A stretch of 64,000 bases of DNA from contig CAWBGY010000006.1 of NCBI GenBank assembly GCA_963788505.1, forward strand, positions 186,001 through 250,000, written 5' to 3'. This stretch comes from JAIQFF01 sp963788505. Lineage in GTDB: Bacteria; Acidobacteriota; Terriglobia; Terriglobales; Acidobacteriaceae. The first letter of the stretch is position 1. Each line of letters begins with the position of its first letter. The position numbers and the translations under genes are program-made. The notes beneath the pieces were generated by a model. It did not search any database and was not told where the DNA came from. It worked only from the letters and a program-made list of their open reading frames with translations. Shown piece after piece: positions 17,701 through 25,005 of this stretch.

Positions 17701-18122
17701 CCCGGGTGCATGATGTAGGCAAACTCTTTGTCCCTGAGCGAATCCTGAACAAGCCCGGCCCCTTGACCGAGGGCGAGTTCTACGTCTTGAAGATGCACGC
17801 CGAGGTCGGCGGAGAAATTCTGGCCACCTTGCCCGACGCCAAGAAATTGCGGGAGGCGGTGCAGCACCACCACGAGTCTTTCGACGGCGGCGGCTATCCC
17901 AATGGCTTGCGGGGGGAGAAAATCCCCTTGTGGGCGCGCATCATGGCCATCACCGACGCCTATGTAAACATGACCAGTGAGCGCTCATTTGCGGCCGCCA
18001 AAACCAGCGAACAGGCGCTGGGCGAACTGGAAAAGCTGAGCGGCACGCGCTACGACGGCATGCTGGTGCGCATTCTGATTCGCGAACTCAAGGCGGAGAG
18101 GACCACCAGTTGGGGAAGCTGA
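14742..18122 (+). CDS. Membrane GAF-GGDEF-HD-GYP signalling protein
   Basis: The 1126-residue protein begins with about seven hydrophobic helices (residues 1-210), then one to three GAF-type sensor regions (about 330-500 and 560-710). A diguanylate cyclase domain follows with an intact YGGDEF site near residue 802, and then an HD-GYP phosphodiesterase domain with ARVHDVGK near 988 and HHESFDGGGYPNGL near 1046-1055. Making and breaking cyclic di-GMP would thus be in one chain, so the balance is likely set by the sensor parts. The GGDEF-domain inhibitory RxxD motif is not obvious. The start ATG at 14742 gives a direct membrane helix. It stands alone between gltX (divergent) and a repeat. Confidence 0.92.
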   Translation: MNSVTISLLVVPAVVALLLFLVFTYLYEQTRQDYFRAWQLGWGAYTLHYVLDAWSAFRNPSAVISLLASLLLAAMALCIFISTRLMRERFRLRWYDIAVGLAGAGLSLWDLKQHMLGGVFHPELVSDPRFRLEVGVAMVLLYCSFFFYRYAHRKNSLAFTLLAMALALWSVLMLFGQFSNSYLQLSDLLGPIPQLALGIAMVMVLAENERSAVQENALAFSTLGVDPTRLLSADDLVPSMQSILDRLVAPLPAGGAVICISERWRAVLPSVQRGFSAEFLGKLEKSGAGEYVCELAYRRGGFVTFRNVPEMPEPLPAFPGGRFLQFREVLTEERIYNVTAVSLQTREHNFGVILFPHAARRMFGSSNLRLLIGLALQIGLTLENYAVMHDAQRRTKEFALLTQIGQAISSRLDQDEILRTVQKELGQIFDTSDFYIAFQEGDEIRFELEVEKGEIQPKRSRKLTNGLTEFIIRSGQPLVIRADLEKARERLGVTFMPPRPAKCFCGAPILLGGKPTGVMAALNTEREYAFEQRDLEVMQTAAGQVSVAVENARLFAEEQRRSRQLAFLNNISKTAISSGDSEQMMADIVGHIQKNFSFDHIGIGLLDYDAKEIEIKAEAGITAQSLGKRIALGAGILGRVARSGEAALVQTTSEAQLQGVLPGSRSVLCIPIAYGENFIGVLNVESQKEDAFTPADRLIMNTLADLLATALHNANVFQKLQQQSITDGLTLIKTRRFFFEALSSELKRASRSGRPISVVLMDLDKFKSVNDTKGHLEGDLVLTRVGRLLEQKCRQSNVVARYGGDEFIILMPETGVEQAQVLAERLRQWISQDTMLAEHHITGSFGVASFPVHGFSMEDIIRVADAGMYVSKRKGGDLVSTAEELTGGETAAVRRQMISGYIEGFLQREHTGPEHVEELITTLKKMCGDEIHTDHILREAIESLTNAAESRELNSAGHGEMVARYSEIIARSLGLAPEEISDLVFAARVHDVGKLFVPERILNKPGPLTEGEFYVLKMHAEVGGEILATLPDAKKLREAVQHHHESFDGGGYPNGLRGEKIPLWARIMAITDAYVNMTSERSFAAAKTSEQALGELEKLSGTRYDGMLVRILIRELKAERTTSWGS

Positions 18123-18160
18123 AAAGCTGACCTACAGAGTTGAAAGAGTCCCGCCATCAG

Positions 18161-18338
18161 CCGCGGAGCGGCGCAAAGAATGTAGCCCAGGGCGCGAGCC
18201 CTGGGTAGTTGCGACACGGGCCCCTGGATCGGGTCGCGGTCTGGCGCTGCATTCTTTCGCCCTTTCTGGGCTCCGTTATCTCTCACTTCCCACCCAGGGC
18301 TTGCGCCCTGGGCTGCATTCTTGGGCCGCTTCGCGGCT
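18161..18338. repeat. Hairpin-spacer-hairpin repeat, CCCAGGGC family, in a 280-bp gap
   Basis: The gap 18123-18403 is occupied mainly by this element. Each arm is a hairpin (cccagggc-gcga-gccctggg at about 18186-18205; cccagggc-ttgc-gccctggg at about 18293-18312) framed by gaatgtag on the left and ctgcattc on the right, so the arms are inverted copies. Further outward, gccgcggagcgg and ccgcttcgcggc continue the symmetry. The TGTAG end is shared with other repeat families in the window. Confidence 0.75.
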
Positions 18339-18403
18339 GCGCATCGTGACTATGTTCCGGCCCCACTTGCCATTTCTTACCTGACACTGGAAACTATCTC
18401 TGC

Positions 18404-19186
18404 ATGCCTATCCCTCTTTCTCTCTCTGGCAAGGTTGCTCTCATTACCGGCGGTTCGCGCGGCATCGGCGCGGCTGCGGTCCGCATGTTTGTCGCGGCAG
18501 GAGCGCGCGTGTTGTTCAACTACGAAAAGGCCAAGGCTCCGTCCGAACGACTGGTCGCGGAACTCGGGCAGGAAAATTGCGCGGCCGTGGCCTGCAACCT
18601 ATCGGGCACGGACACGGCGCAGGGATTGGTTGCCGCCGCCGTGAAGCGATTCGGACGATTGGATATTCTGGTGGCCAATCACGGGGTCTGGCCGCCGGAG
18701 GACGCGCCCATCGAGAAGATGTCCGATGCGCAATGGCGCAGCACCATGGCCATCAATCTCGACAGCGTCTTCGCCCTGATCAAGCATTCCGTGGCGCAGA
18801 TGAAAAAACAGGGGAAGTCAGGCGCTTCCGCCGGGCACATCGTGCTGGTCAGCTCCACCGCCGGACAGCGGGGAGAAGCGTTTCACTGCGATTACGCCGC
18901 GACCAAAGGCGCCCTCATCAGCATGGTCAAAGGACTTTCCACGGAACTGGCGCGGGATGCGATCTACGTCAACACGGTGGCGCCGGGCTGGGTGGACACA
19001 GATATGTCGGCGCCGGCCCTGAACGATCCCACGACCAGCGCGCGCATTTTTTCCGCGATCCCGCTGGGCCGGGCTGGTAAGCCGGAGGAAATCGCCGGGC
19101 CCATCCTTTTCCTGTGCTCGGAATACGCCGGCTTCATCACCGGTGAGGTCTTCAACGTCAACGGCGGAGCCGTCCTGGTAGGCTAG
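18404..19186 (+). CDS. Short-chain dehydrogenase/reductase (FabG-like)
   Basis: The 260-residue protein is a classical SDR: cofactor loop TGGSRGIG (residues 15-22), NHG motif, active-site serine in VSSTAG and the YAATK pair (Tyr/Lys). The C-terminal AGFITGEVFNVNGGAVLVG is typical of 3-oxoacyl-ACP reductase-like members. It uses NAD(P)H to reduce a keto group or oxidise an alcohol. The substrate is not defined; there are no fatty acid synthesis genes nearby, so a true FabG role is not supported. It stops 7 bp before a dispersed repeat. Confidence 0.88.
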   Translation: MPIPLSLSGKVALITGGSRGIGAAAVRMFVAAGARVLFNYEKAKAPSERLVAELGQENCAAVACNLSGTDTAQGLVAAAVKRFGRLDILVANHGVWPPEDAPIEKMSDAQWRSTMAINLDSVFALIKHSVAQMKKQGKSGASAGHIVLVSSTAGQRGEAFHCDYAATKGALISMVKGLSTELARDAIYVNTVAPGWVDTDMSAPALNDPTTSARIFSAIPLGRAGKPEEIAGPILFLCSEYAGFITGEVFNVNGGAVLVG

Positions 19187-19192
19187 TCCTGA

Positions 19193-19312
19193 ATGTGGAC
19201 GCGAGCGTCCCGCTCGTGCGGCAGGCGTCCGTGGCGTTGGCAGTGTGAAAGTTCCGCTCGTGGGCGGCGTCCGTGGCGCCGCAGCACGAGCGTGGACGCT
19301 CGCGCCTACATT
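19193..19312. repeat. Hairpin-spacer-hairpin repeat, GCGAGCG family, copy 3
   Basis: The left arm atgtggacgcgagcgtcc starts at 19193 and the right arm ggacgctcgcgcctacat ends at 19312. Inner segments ccgctcgtgcggc and gccgcagcacgagcg extend the symmetry, and a partial third copy of ccgctcgtg lies in the middle (near 19255). It separates the SDR stop from the start of the next gene by only 24 bp. Confidence 0.75.
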
Positions 19313-19336
19313 TTTCTGCATCTAAGTCTGGGAACG

Positions 19337-20131
19337 ATGAAGTTCTTTCTGTCCATTCTTCTGCTGGCCGCCGTGGCGCTGGCGCAGACCGACAGCGCGC
19401 CGCCTGCCCAATCCATTCCGGTGGACCAGTCGAATGTGCGCAAGGCCAGGGCGGTGCTGAACCAGACTATCCAGGCCCTGGGCGGCCAAGCCTATCTCAA
19501 TATTCAGGACATCAGCCAGGAAGGCCGATCTTACAGCTTTTATCACGGCCGGCCCAACAGTCTGGGCATCCTGTTTTGGCGCTTTTACAGGTTCCCCGAC
19601 AAGGATCGCATCGAGCTTACCAAGCAGCGTGACGTGATCTACGTCTACAAGGGCGATAAGGGCTACCAAATCACTTACAAGGGGTCACAACCCCAGGACC
19701 CCAAGGACTTGGCGGAGTATTTGCGGCGACGCCACTTTTCGCTCGACTGGGTGCTCAGAAAGTGGCTCTCGGAACCGGGAGTTGGGCTGTTCTACGAGGG
19801 CCAAACCGTGACCGAAGAGAAGCCGGTCGAGCAGGTCACGGTCATGAACGCAAAGAATGAGGGCGTCACCCTGTACCTGAGCACCGATGATCACTTGCCG
19901 GTAAAGAAAAGCTACTCCTGGCGGGATGCGACCGACAAGCAACGAAACCGGGAAGACGAGGTCTACGACAATTACCGCGAAGTGCAAGGCGTCATGACTC
20001 CGCACACGATTACGCGCTTCTTTAACGGCGACATGTCCAGCCAGCGCTTCCTGACCGTGGTCACCTACAACCAGGGGATCAGTGATTCCCTGTTTGACCC
20101 CGCGGCGGCATCGGAGCACAAGAAGCACTGA
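19337..20131 (+). CDS. Exported protein, LolA-like fold suspected
   Basis: The start is placed at ATG 19337 because it opens a clean signal peptide (MKFFLSILLLAAVALAQ). The frame also stays open upstream to 19193, but that part is the dispersed repeat. The 264-residue product is mostly beta-strand with a pattern seen in 'outer membrane lipoprotein-sorting' type proteins of Acidobacteria: a conserved ALGGQAYLNIQDISQEG region, an IYVYKGDKGYQITYKG strand pair, DHLPVKKSYSWRD and YREVQGVMTPHTITRFFNGD. LolA-like proteins carry lipids or lipoproteins through the periplasm. No cysteine for lipidation is present. Function is not established. Confidence 0.75.
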   Translation: MKFFLSILLLAAVALAQTDSAPPAQSIPVDQSNVRKARAVLNQTIQALGGQAYLNIQDISQEGRSYSFYHGRPNSLGILFWRFYRFPDKDRIELTKQRDVIYVYKGDKGYQITYKGSQPQDPKDLAEYLRRRHFSLDWVLRKWLSEPGVGLFYEGQTVTEEKPVEQVTVMNAKNEGVTLYLSTDDHLPVKKSYSWRDATDKQRNREDEVYDNYREVQGVMTPHTITRFFNGDMSSQRFLTVVTYNQGISDSLFDPAAASEHKKH

Positions 20132-20355
20132 GGCTGCGCCGGCAGGTCGTAGGCGCAGGGCCATGTCCCCTCCACTCGGATCTGGCTGAGAGTTGTCTCC
20201 AGCGGTCAATCGACCGGTTGGAGGTTGCAAACAGCACTAACCTAGGAAGTAACACCTTGGTTCCGCACAAATCTGTAATGCCAAATTAAATCGTTTAAGG
20301 TGATATAGATACATCGACGTCTCCCCCTCGTACCTCCTGCCCATAACCACGGAAG

Positions 20356-20373
20356 TGTGGCTAATTAGCCACA
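20356..20373. promoter_or_regulatory. Perfect 18-bp palindrome upstream of lpxC
   Basis: The roughly 300-bp gap 20132-20430 contains no gene but has a perfect 18-bp palindrome at 20356-20373, TGTGGCTAATTAGCCACA, centred about 66 bp before the lpxC start. The surroundings (20280-20320) are AT-rich compared with the rest of the window, as expected for a promoter. It could be an operator for a dimeric repressor or the stem of a small terminator for the upstream gene; no T-run follows, so an operator is slightly preferred. Confidence 0.4.
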
Positions 20374-20430
20374 GTCGAAGGTTCGCCGGGCAGGATAGAT
20401 TCGTCATCAAACACCAGCAGCCGATCTCGT

Positions 20431-21336
20431 TTGATACATGAGCAGACAATTCGTACCCCTGCCGAATGCAGCGGCATAGGGCTGCATAGCGGCGCTCCCG
20501 TGCGCCTGCGGATCCTGCCCGCGCCGGCTGGATCGGGCGTGATCTTTCGCCGCACCGATCTTGACGGGTATGAACTGGAGGCCATAAGCCGGAATGTGGC
20601 CCGGGTCAGCTACGCCACCAGTCTGATGAAAAAGGGCGTGCTGATTTCTACCACCGAGCACCTACTCTCGGCGCTGATCGGTTGCGGCATCGACAATGCC
20701 ATCATCGAACTGGACAACCTGGAGCTACCCATTCTCGACGGCAGCGCGCTGCCCTTTGTGGAAGCCATCCGCAACGCCGGCGTTCGCAAGCAACGAAGGC
20801 CGCGCACCTATCTGCGCATCCGGCGTGAGCTCGAGGTGCGGGAAGGGGCGAAGTTCATCGCGGTGTATCCGGCCGATACTTATTCGGTGTCGTATGCCAT
20901 CAATTTTCCCCATCCCCTGATCGGGAAAGAAACTTTCCGGGTGGATCTTTCCGACGGAAATTATCGAACGCAGATCGCGGCGGCACGGACGTTCGGTTTT
21001 CTGCATGAAGCTGATGCCATGCGGCAGCAGGGCCTGATTCGGGGGGCGTCCCAGGAAAATGCCGTGGTGCTTACGCGCGAAGGCCTGATGAATCCGCCGC
21101 TCCGCTTTCCGGATGAATTTGTGCGGCACAAGGTTCTGGACCTGATCGGGGACCTGGCGCTGTTGGGCAAACAGATTCTAGGCAACGTGGTTGCCGACCG
21201 TGCCGGACACGCCATGCACACTGCTCTAGTCTCCCGCATCCTGCGCGACCGAACCTTGTGGGAAGAAACCACGGTGGAAGAGGAAGAGGAGGCGGCCGTT
21301 CCCGTGGCCCATGCCTCCGCGCAACCCGTAGTTTGA
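20431..21336 (+). CDS. lpxC: UDP-3-O-acyl-N-acetylglucosamine deacetylase
   Basis: LpxC is the zinc-dependent, committed step of lipid A synthesis, removing acetate from UDP-3-O-acyl-GlcNAc. The 301-residue chain has SGIGLHSG near the N-terminus and the zinc ligands H77 (STTEHLLSAL), H233 and D237 (RHKVLDLIGD). E76 and H260 match the catalytic glutamate and histidine. The start codon must be TTG at 20431: it aligns with the usual N-terminus, and there is no ATG or GTG between it and the upstream stop. A weak start codon fits a tightly limited enzyme. The C-terminus ends in an acidic run (EEEEEAAVPVAHA) longer than usual. Confidence 0.95.
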   Translation: MIHEQTIRTPAECSGIGLHSGAPVRLRILPAPAGSGVIFRRTDLDGYELEAISRNVARVSYATSLMKKGVLISTTEHLLSALIGCGIDNAIIELDNLELPILDGSALPFVEAIRNAGVRKQRRPRTYLRIRRELEVREGAKFIAVYPADTYSVSYAINFPHPLIGKETFRVDLSDGNYRTQIAAARTFGFLHEADAMRQQGLIRGASQENAVVLTREGLMNPPLRFPDEFVRHKVLDLIGDLALLGKQILGNVVADRAGHAMHTALVSRILRDRTLWEETTVEEEEEAAVPVAHASAQPVV

Positions 21337-21518
21337 AGGAGCGTGTTCTGCTGCCGTTCCAAGGCAGCGGCGGCCAGAACTCATCTACCCAGCACCTGCA
21401 AGCTCTGTCCTGCGATTCCTGGTGAAGTACTACCGTTGACGTCCGTCTCCGCGCGGCCTACTATGGCTGCCGATTCCAGTACGCTGCCCGTCGGAAAACC
21501 GAACGCAAGGAGACGAAA

Positions 21519-21689
21519 ATGACGTGGAAAAGTAAATTGGTCCTGGGGATACTGACGGCTATCGCCATGCTCTTGTTTAGTTTCGCGCTTCCGAGAGGTT
21601 CGTTTCTGCGGGATACGCAGGCGGCGCAGTTTCCAGTAACCGTCGGGGTGTGGGCAATCTTCGTTTTGCTCTTCGTAAAGCTGAAATAG
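21519..21689 (+). CDS. Small two-helix membrane protein
   Basis: This 56-codon frame has a strong ribosome-binding site (AAGGAGA, 5 bases before ATG 21519) and encodes two hydrophobic stretches, LVLGILTAIAMLLFSFALP and FPVTVGVWAIFVLLFVKLK, separated by a short polar turn (RGSFLRDTQAAQ). This is typical of small inner-membrane proteins. No family is recognised. It lies between lpxC and a convergent small gene. Confidence 0.6.
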   Translation: MTWKSKLVLGILTAIAMLLFSFALPRGSFLRDTQAAQFPVTVGVWAIFVLLFVKLK

Positions 21690-21735
21690 GCGCGTCCGTC
21701 GGGCGATTACCCACCAGGCATTGGGCAGGCCTTTC

Positions 21736-21966
21736 CTAGTCGGCAGGGTGAGGCGTCGTGTCGTTGAAATCCCAGTACGAGCCTTCTTCCAGAAGCTTTT
21801 CCAGTTCTGCGCGGGCGTGCGCCGTCAGTTGCGCAGCATAGCTTTTTGCCGACTGTTGATGCTCTGGCGTCAGCTCCGCCACCCGGACCGCCAGGCGCGG
21901 CGCATCTCCCTCCAGCATGCGCACCAGGCGCTGGGCGCGATCAATTCTTGCGTGAATCGACAGCAT
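21736..21966 (-). CDS. Small helical protein, unknown
   Basis: The 76-residue product is charged and helical (RIDRAQRLVRMLEGDAPRLAVRVAEL; HARAELEKLLEEG) and ends in YWDFNDTTPHPAD. An acceptable GAGG ribosome-binding site precedes the ATG at 21966. There is no signal peptide, membrane span or known domain. It is divergent from nothing close; the PilZ-type gene on the same strand lies about 120 bp upstream. Codon use resembles neighbouring genes, so it is likely real. Confidence 0.55.
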   Translation of the reverse strand: MLSIHARIDRAQRLVRMLEGDAPRLAVRVAELTPEHQQSAKSYAAQLTAHARAELEKLLEEGSYWDFNDTTPHPAD

Positions 21967-22086
21967 AAGACCTCGGTTGTGATTTCCTTTCCAGCCTGAT
22001 GGGCATGCCGAAAATGCGCAAGTCTCAATTTGGGTACGCTCAGGGGCGTGGTTGTGGGACGGGAGGGTAGTCGAGAAGGAACGGAA

Positions 22087-22782
22087 TCACTTGGAGAGCT
22101 GGTCCATCTTTTGGCATTGCTCGGCCAGCCATGCGTCCAGTTGCGTCCGCGCGTCCTTGGGCATATCGACGAAGCGCAGACCGGCACGGCCGGATTCGTC
22201 CATCCAGGCAACCTGGACTTTCGGTTCCACGGGAGTAGCGGCCCCAGGCAGCTTGAATGACACGATGGAGACGCCGCCCTTGGGCAGCGGACCGCGGAAG
22301 AAAATGGCCATGCCACCCTCGCTGAGGTTGGTCAGCGATACCTTCACCTTCTGCCCTTCGCCAAACGAAAGCGTCGCCGACATCTCCACCGGATGCCGGA
22401 AATAGCGCCGCCGCTCGCGTATCATGAAATTGACCGCGGCGCTGAAGCAGCGCCGGGCATTCAGCGCTGAAATTGGTTTCTGCAGGACAAAATTTGCTCC
22501 CATCTGGAATGCCTGCTGGGTAGTCGTGCTGCCGTTCAGAATGGCGAAAGTAACGGAATTCTTGTTGCTGGCGCTCTTACGCAAGCCTTCGAGGACGCCC
22601 AGGGCGCCTTTCAGGTCATCACAATCTACAATGACGGCGTCAAACTTCTCGGTGCGCAGGATTTCATGGCCCGAGCTGACCCCGCTGCAGACTTCGACGT
22701 CAATGGCGAGCTTCTCCAGGGCCGGCTGGAGGATGCGAATAACCTCGGGATCCCGGCTGAGGAGCAGCGACTCCAGCGGCAT
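22087..22782 (-). CDS. Receiver-like and PilZ domain protein
   Basis: The start is placed at ATG 22782 (MPLESLLLSRDPEV), since residues upstream of it look non-coding. The N-terminal 120 residues resemble a response-regulator receiver (LLLSRDPEVIRIL; DAVIVDCDDLKGALGVLEGL; ANFVLQKPIS), although the usual acidic pocket is atypical. The C-terminal half is a PilZ domain with RRRYFRHPV, which supplies the RxxxR cyclic di-GMP motif, and NLSEGGMAIFF, the (D/N)xSxxG motif. PilZ domains bind cyclic di-GMP, so the protein probably couples this messenger to an output. The diguanylate cyclases at 14742 and 28872 are possible sources. It is divergent from folK. Confidence 0.82.
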   Translation of the reverse strand: MPLESLLLSRDPEVIRILQPALEKLAIDVEVCSGVSSGHEILRTEKFDAVIVDCDDLKGALGVLEGLRKSASNKNSVTFAILNGSTTTQQAFQMGANFVLQKPISALNARRCFSAAVNFMIRERRRYFRHPVEMSATLSFGEGQKVKVSLTNLSEGGMAIFFRGPLPKGGVSIVSFKLPGAATPVEPKVQVAWMDESGRAGLRFVDMPKDARTQLDAWLAEQCQKMDQLSK

Positions 22783-22935
22783 AGAGTCTTGATGGTAGCT
22801 TTCCGGCGCAAGCGCGCGAAAGTGACGAAAGTCATGCTGAGCCAGGCTTCGCTGAGGACGCCAGCGCGCCACTTTCGTACACAGTGCCCTATTGCATCTG
22901 GAAATCCGGGCCGAAAAACAGGAAAGTAGTCGCTC

Positions 22936-23460
22936 ATGCCCAAGCATGTCTATCTATCGCTCGGCTCCAACCTCGGGGACCGGGCCTCGAACCTGAATAC
23001 GGCGATCCACCACCTGGGTAGTCTGGGCGCCGTTGTGGCGGTCTCGTCATTCTACGAAACGGAACCGATCGAACTCACGACTCAACCCTGGTTTCTGAAT
23101 TGCGCCGTCAAGCTGGACACGGAAAAAATGCCGCGGCAGCTACTCAATGGAGTGCTTGCCGTCGAGCGGAAAATGGGACGCCGGCGGAAACAGAAAAAAG
23201 GTCCGCGCAACATCGACATCGACATTCTGCTGTTTGGGGATGCGATTATCGAGGCCAAGGGTCTGACCATACCCCACCCAGCCTTGCACCAGCGCCGCTT
23301 CGTCCTGGAACCACTTGCCGAAATTGCGCCGGAGGTGCGGCATCCGGCATTTAAACGTACCGTACGCGAGTTGAGAGACGCCCTGCCCCCGGGGCAAGAA
23401 GTAAAGCGGGCGTCGGAGTTCGCGCGTTGGCCTGACGAAAAGGCACAGAGTGAAGAATAA
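22936..23460 (+). CDS. folK: 2-amino-4-hydroxy-6-hydroxymethyldihydropteridine diphosphokinase
   Basis: HPPK transfers pyrophosphate from ATP to the pterin in folate synthesis. The 174-residue chain shows YLSLGSNLGDR at the N-terminus, SSFYETEPIE and the signature GPRNIDIDILLFGD (about residues 93-106), followed by IPHPALHQRRFVLEPLAEIAP. Length is normal. No folB or folP is next to it, so it is a solitary folate gene here. The C-terminal tail is followed directly by a tandem repeat array. Confidence 0.96.
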   Translation: MPKHVYLSLGSNLGDRASNLNTAIHHLGSLGAVVAVSSFYETEPIELTTQPWFLNCAVKLDTEKMPRQLLNGVLAVERKMGRRRKQKKGPRNIDIDILLFGDAIIEAKGLTIPHPALHQRRFVLEPLAEIAPEVRHPAFKRTVRELRDALPPGQEVKRASEFARWPDEKAQSEE

Positions 23461-23515
23461 GTCTGCCTATGACTCTGAAGGGTCCATTCATCAGACCCGT
23501 TCCAGGAGCGGCATC

Positions 23516-23568
23516 CGGGGTCCGAAGTCTGAGGTCCGAAGTCCGAAGTCCGGGGTCCGAAGTCCGAT
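23516..23568. repeat. Short tandem array of GGTCCGAAGTC units
   Basis: About four to five imperfect copies of (g)gtccgaagtc lie between convergent genes, ending exactly at the stop codon of the minus-strand gene at 23569. A related degenerate array (gtcggacgtcggacttcagacc) is at 57794-57865. Confidence 0.7.
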
Positions 23569-24225
23569 TTACGGCACAACAATCCTGCTGCCGGCTTCTT
23601 CCGGCGCGGCGATTCCGGATGGCTTCTCTGGAAACTGGGCCAAAAGGAAATCGACGAAGGCGCGTGATTTCGGCCTGCCCGAGGTGCGGCCGTGGGCCAT
23701 GCGTACCATGAAAACCAGCGCGCGCAGCACTTCCGAATCCCGTAGCTGCACATATCCCACATGCTTTTGCTCGGCCTCGCGATATTCCTTGAGCATGCTC
23801 TGCACTTCCGCCGCCACCGCCTGCTGAGGAGCGCCAGCCATCGGATTCTCGTAAAGCAAGCCTGAGTTGACCAGCGTCTCCCAGGTTTTTGCCAGCGAAG
23901 TGAGGGCCGCGATCAGGTCAACATCCTTCAAGTTGCGGTCGGCTCGGACGCTCTTGGAGAGGGCGAAGGTCAAGCCCATGATCAAATGTTCGTGCTGGTA
24001 AAGAAACTGATCTCCAACCTCGACCGGCAGGAAAAGATCTGCCGGGTCCAGGTCCGCCAGGCTGCGCGGCTTTTCGTGCTCGCGGGCCTGCTGCAGATAC
24101 ACGCAGTCACTGGGGCAGTCGAGCGTCACCTCCCGTTGTTCGCCGCAGCATTGCGGGCAAATGCGGCCATGGAGGGCCGGACAAAAGCGCTTCTCCTTGC
24201 GTTTTTCGCAAATCGCACAACTCAC
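23569..24225 (-). CDS. Protein with N-terminal cysteine-rich zinc-finger-like region, unknown
   Basis: The 218-residue product starts with a compact cysteine cluster: CAIC (residues 3-6), FCP, ICPQCC and CPSDC, nine cysteines in the first 41 residues, typical for one or two structural zinc sites. The rest is helical, with no membrane span or enzyme motif recognised (DPADLFLPVEVGDQFLYQHE; ADRNLKDVDLIAALTSLAKTW). It looks like a conserved acidobacterial hypothetical protein. The zinc cluster could mediate nucleic-acid or protein binding. A 53-bp tandem repeat array abuts its stop codon. Confidence 0.7.
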   Translation of the reverse strand: MSCAICEKRKEKRFCPALHGRICPQCCGEQREVTLDCPSDCVYLQQAREHEKPRSLADLDPADLFLPVEVGDQFLYQHEHLIMGLTFALSKSVRADRNLKDVDLIAALTSLAKTWETLVNSGLLYENPMAGAPQQAVAAEVQSMLKEYREAEQKHVGYVQLRDSEVLRALVFMVRMAHGRTSGRPKSRAFVDFLLAQFPEKPSGIAAPEEAGSRIVVP

Positions 24226-24424
24226 GGGATGGGTCTCCGAAAACTATTATGACATCAGCCTGGGCGGAACATACGATCCGGCCCCTCGTGACTCAAGCGG
24301 CAGAATGGGCCGCTTTGGGACGTGGGGCCACGCGCGAAGGCCATTTTTATGACCTTTTCGGGCACCAGCGTGGAGAAATCCGCATAAAATGGGGCTGAAA
24401 TGCACCTTTTCCACAGAACGCTGG

Positions 24425-24430
24425 TATAAG
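24425..24430 (+). promoter_or_regulatory. Candidate extended -10 element of the HU gene
   Basis: TATAAG preceded by TGG gives an extended -10 box about 47 bp before the HU start codon. No good -35 box is seen at the normal distance. A strong AGAGGAGGT ribosome-binding site follows at 24464-24472. Confidence 0.35.
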
Positions 24431-24476
24431 ATAGCGCTCACCGCAGGAAAATTTTAGGGAATTCAGAGGAGGTTTC

Positions 24477-24770
24477 ATGGCTTCAGGCATGACCAAAACA
24501 CAACTCGTCCGCCATCTGGCCGAGAAAATTGAGACCAACAACAAGACCGCCGCGGCGTTTCTAGAGCAGCTCACCGACGTCGCCGTCAAAGAGACCAAGA
24601 AGAACGGCATCTTCGTGATCCCCGGACTGGGCCGGCTGGTAAAGGCACATCGCAAGGCCCGCATGGGACGCAATCCTCAGACTGGTGAGCCCATCCAGAT
24701 CAAAGCCAAGACCGTGGTGAAGTTCCGCGTAGCCAAGGCCACCAAGGACGCTATCGCCCCCAAGAAATAG
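24477..24770 (+). CDS. HU-family DNA-binding protein
   Basis: The 97-residue histone-like protein carries the HU/IHF fold: TKTQLVRHLAEKIETNNKTAAAFLEQL, then GLGRLVKAHRKARMGRNPQTGEPIQIKAKTVVKFRVAK with the GRNPQTGEP arm that inserts into the DNA minor groove. It compacts and bends DNA. The start is supported by the strong AGGAGGT site. The N-terminal MASGMTK extension is short. A clear terminator hairpin follows. It is the only HU gene in the window; homodimer or heterodimer state is not visible. Confidence 0.95.
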   Translation: MASGMTKTQLVRHLAEKIETNNKTAAAFLEQLTDVAVKETKKNGIFVIPGLGRLVKAHRKARMGRNPQTGEPIQIKAKTVVKFRVAKATKDAIAPKK

Positions 24771-24792
24771 TTTCTGTTTCCTGTTCTGTGCG

Positions 24793-24816
24793 AAGGCCGG
24801 CTGAAAAGCCGGCCTT
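24793..24816 (+). terminator. Rho-independent-type terminator after the HU gene
   Basis: A perfect 9-bp GC-rich stem, AAGGCCGGC (24793-24801) and GCCGGCCTT (24808-24816), with loop TGAAAA, begins 22 bp after the HU stop codon. Only a short T-rich run follows (ctttggt). Confidence 0.6.
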
Positions 24817-25005
24817 TGGTGTCTGCGCGGAAAGGCCACCCAGTGGATCGGTGTAGTGGCCCTCCTCACAGCTTGCGAGAGCGGCCTGGATCATCGCGGA
24901 CTTTGACATCAGGTCGCCGGACACCTAACATTCCCTCACCTCAGGGTTGTCGCGCTTGTGATCGGCCAAAGATGAATCACTCAAGGAATCGAAAAGGGGC
25001 TTGCC

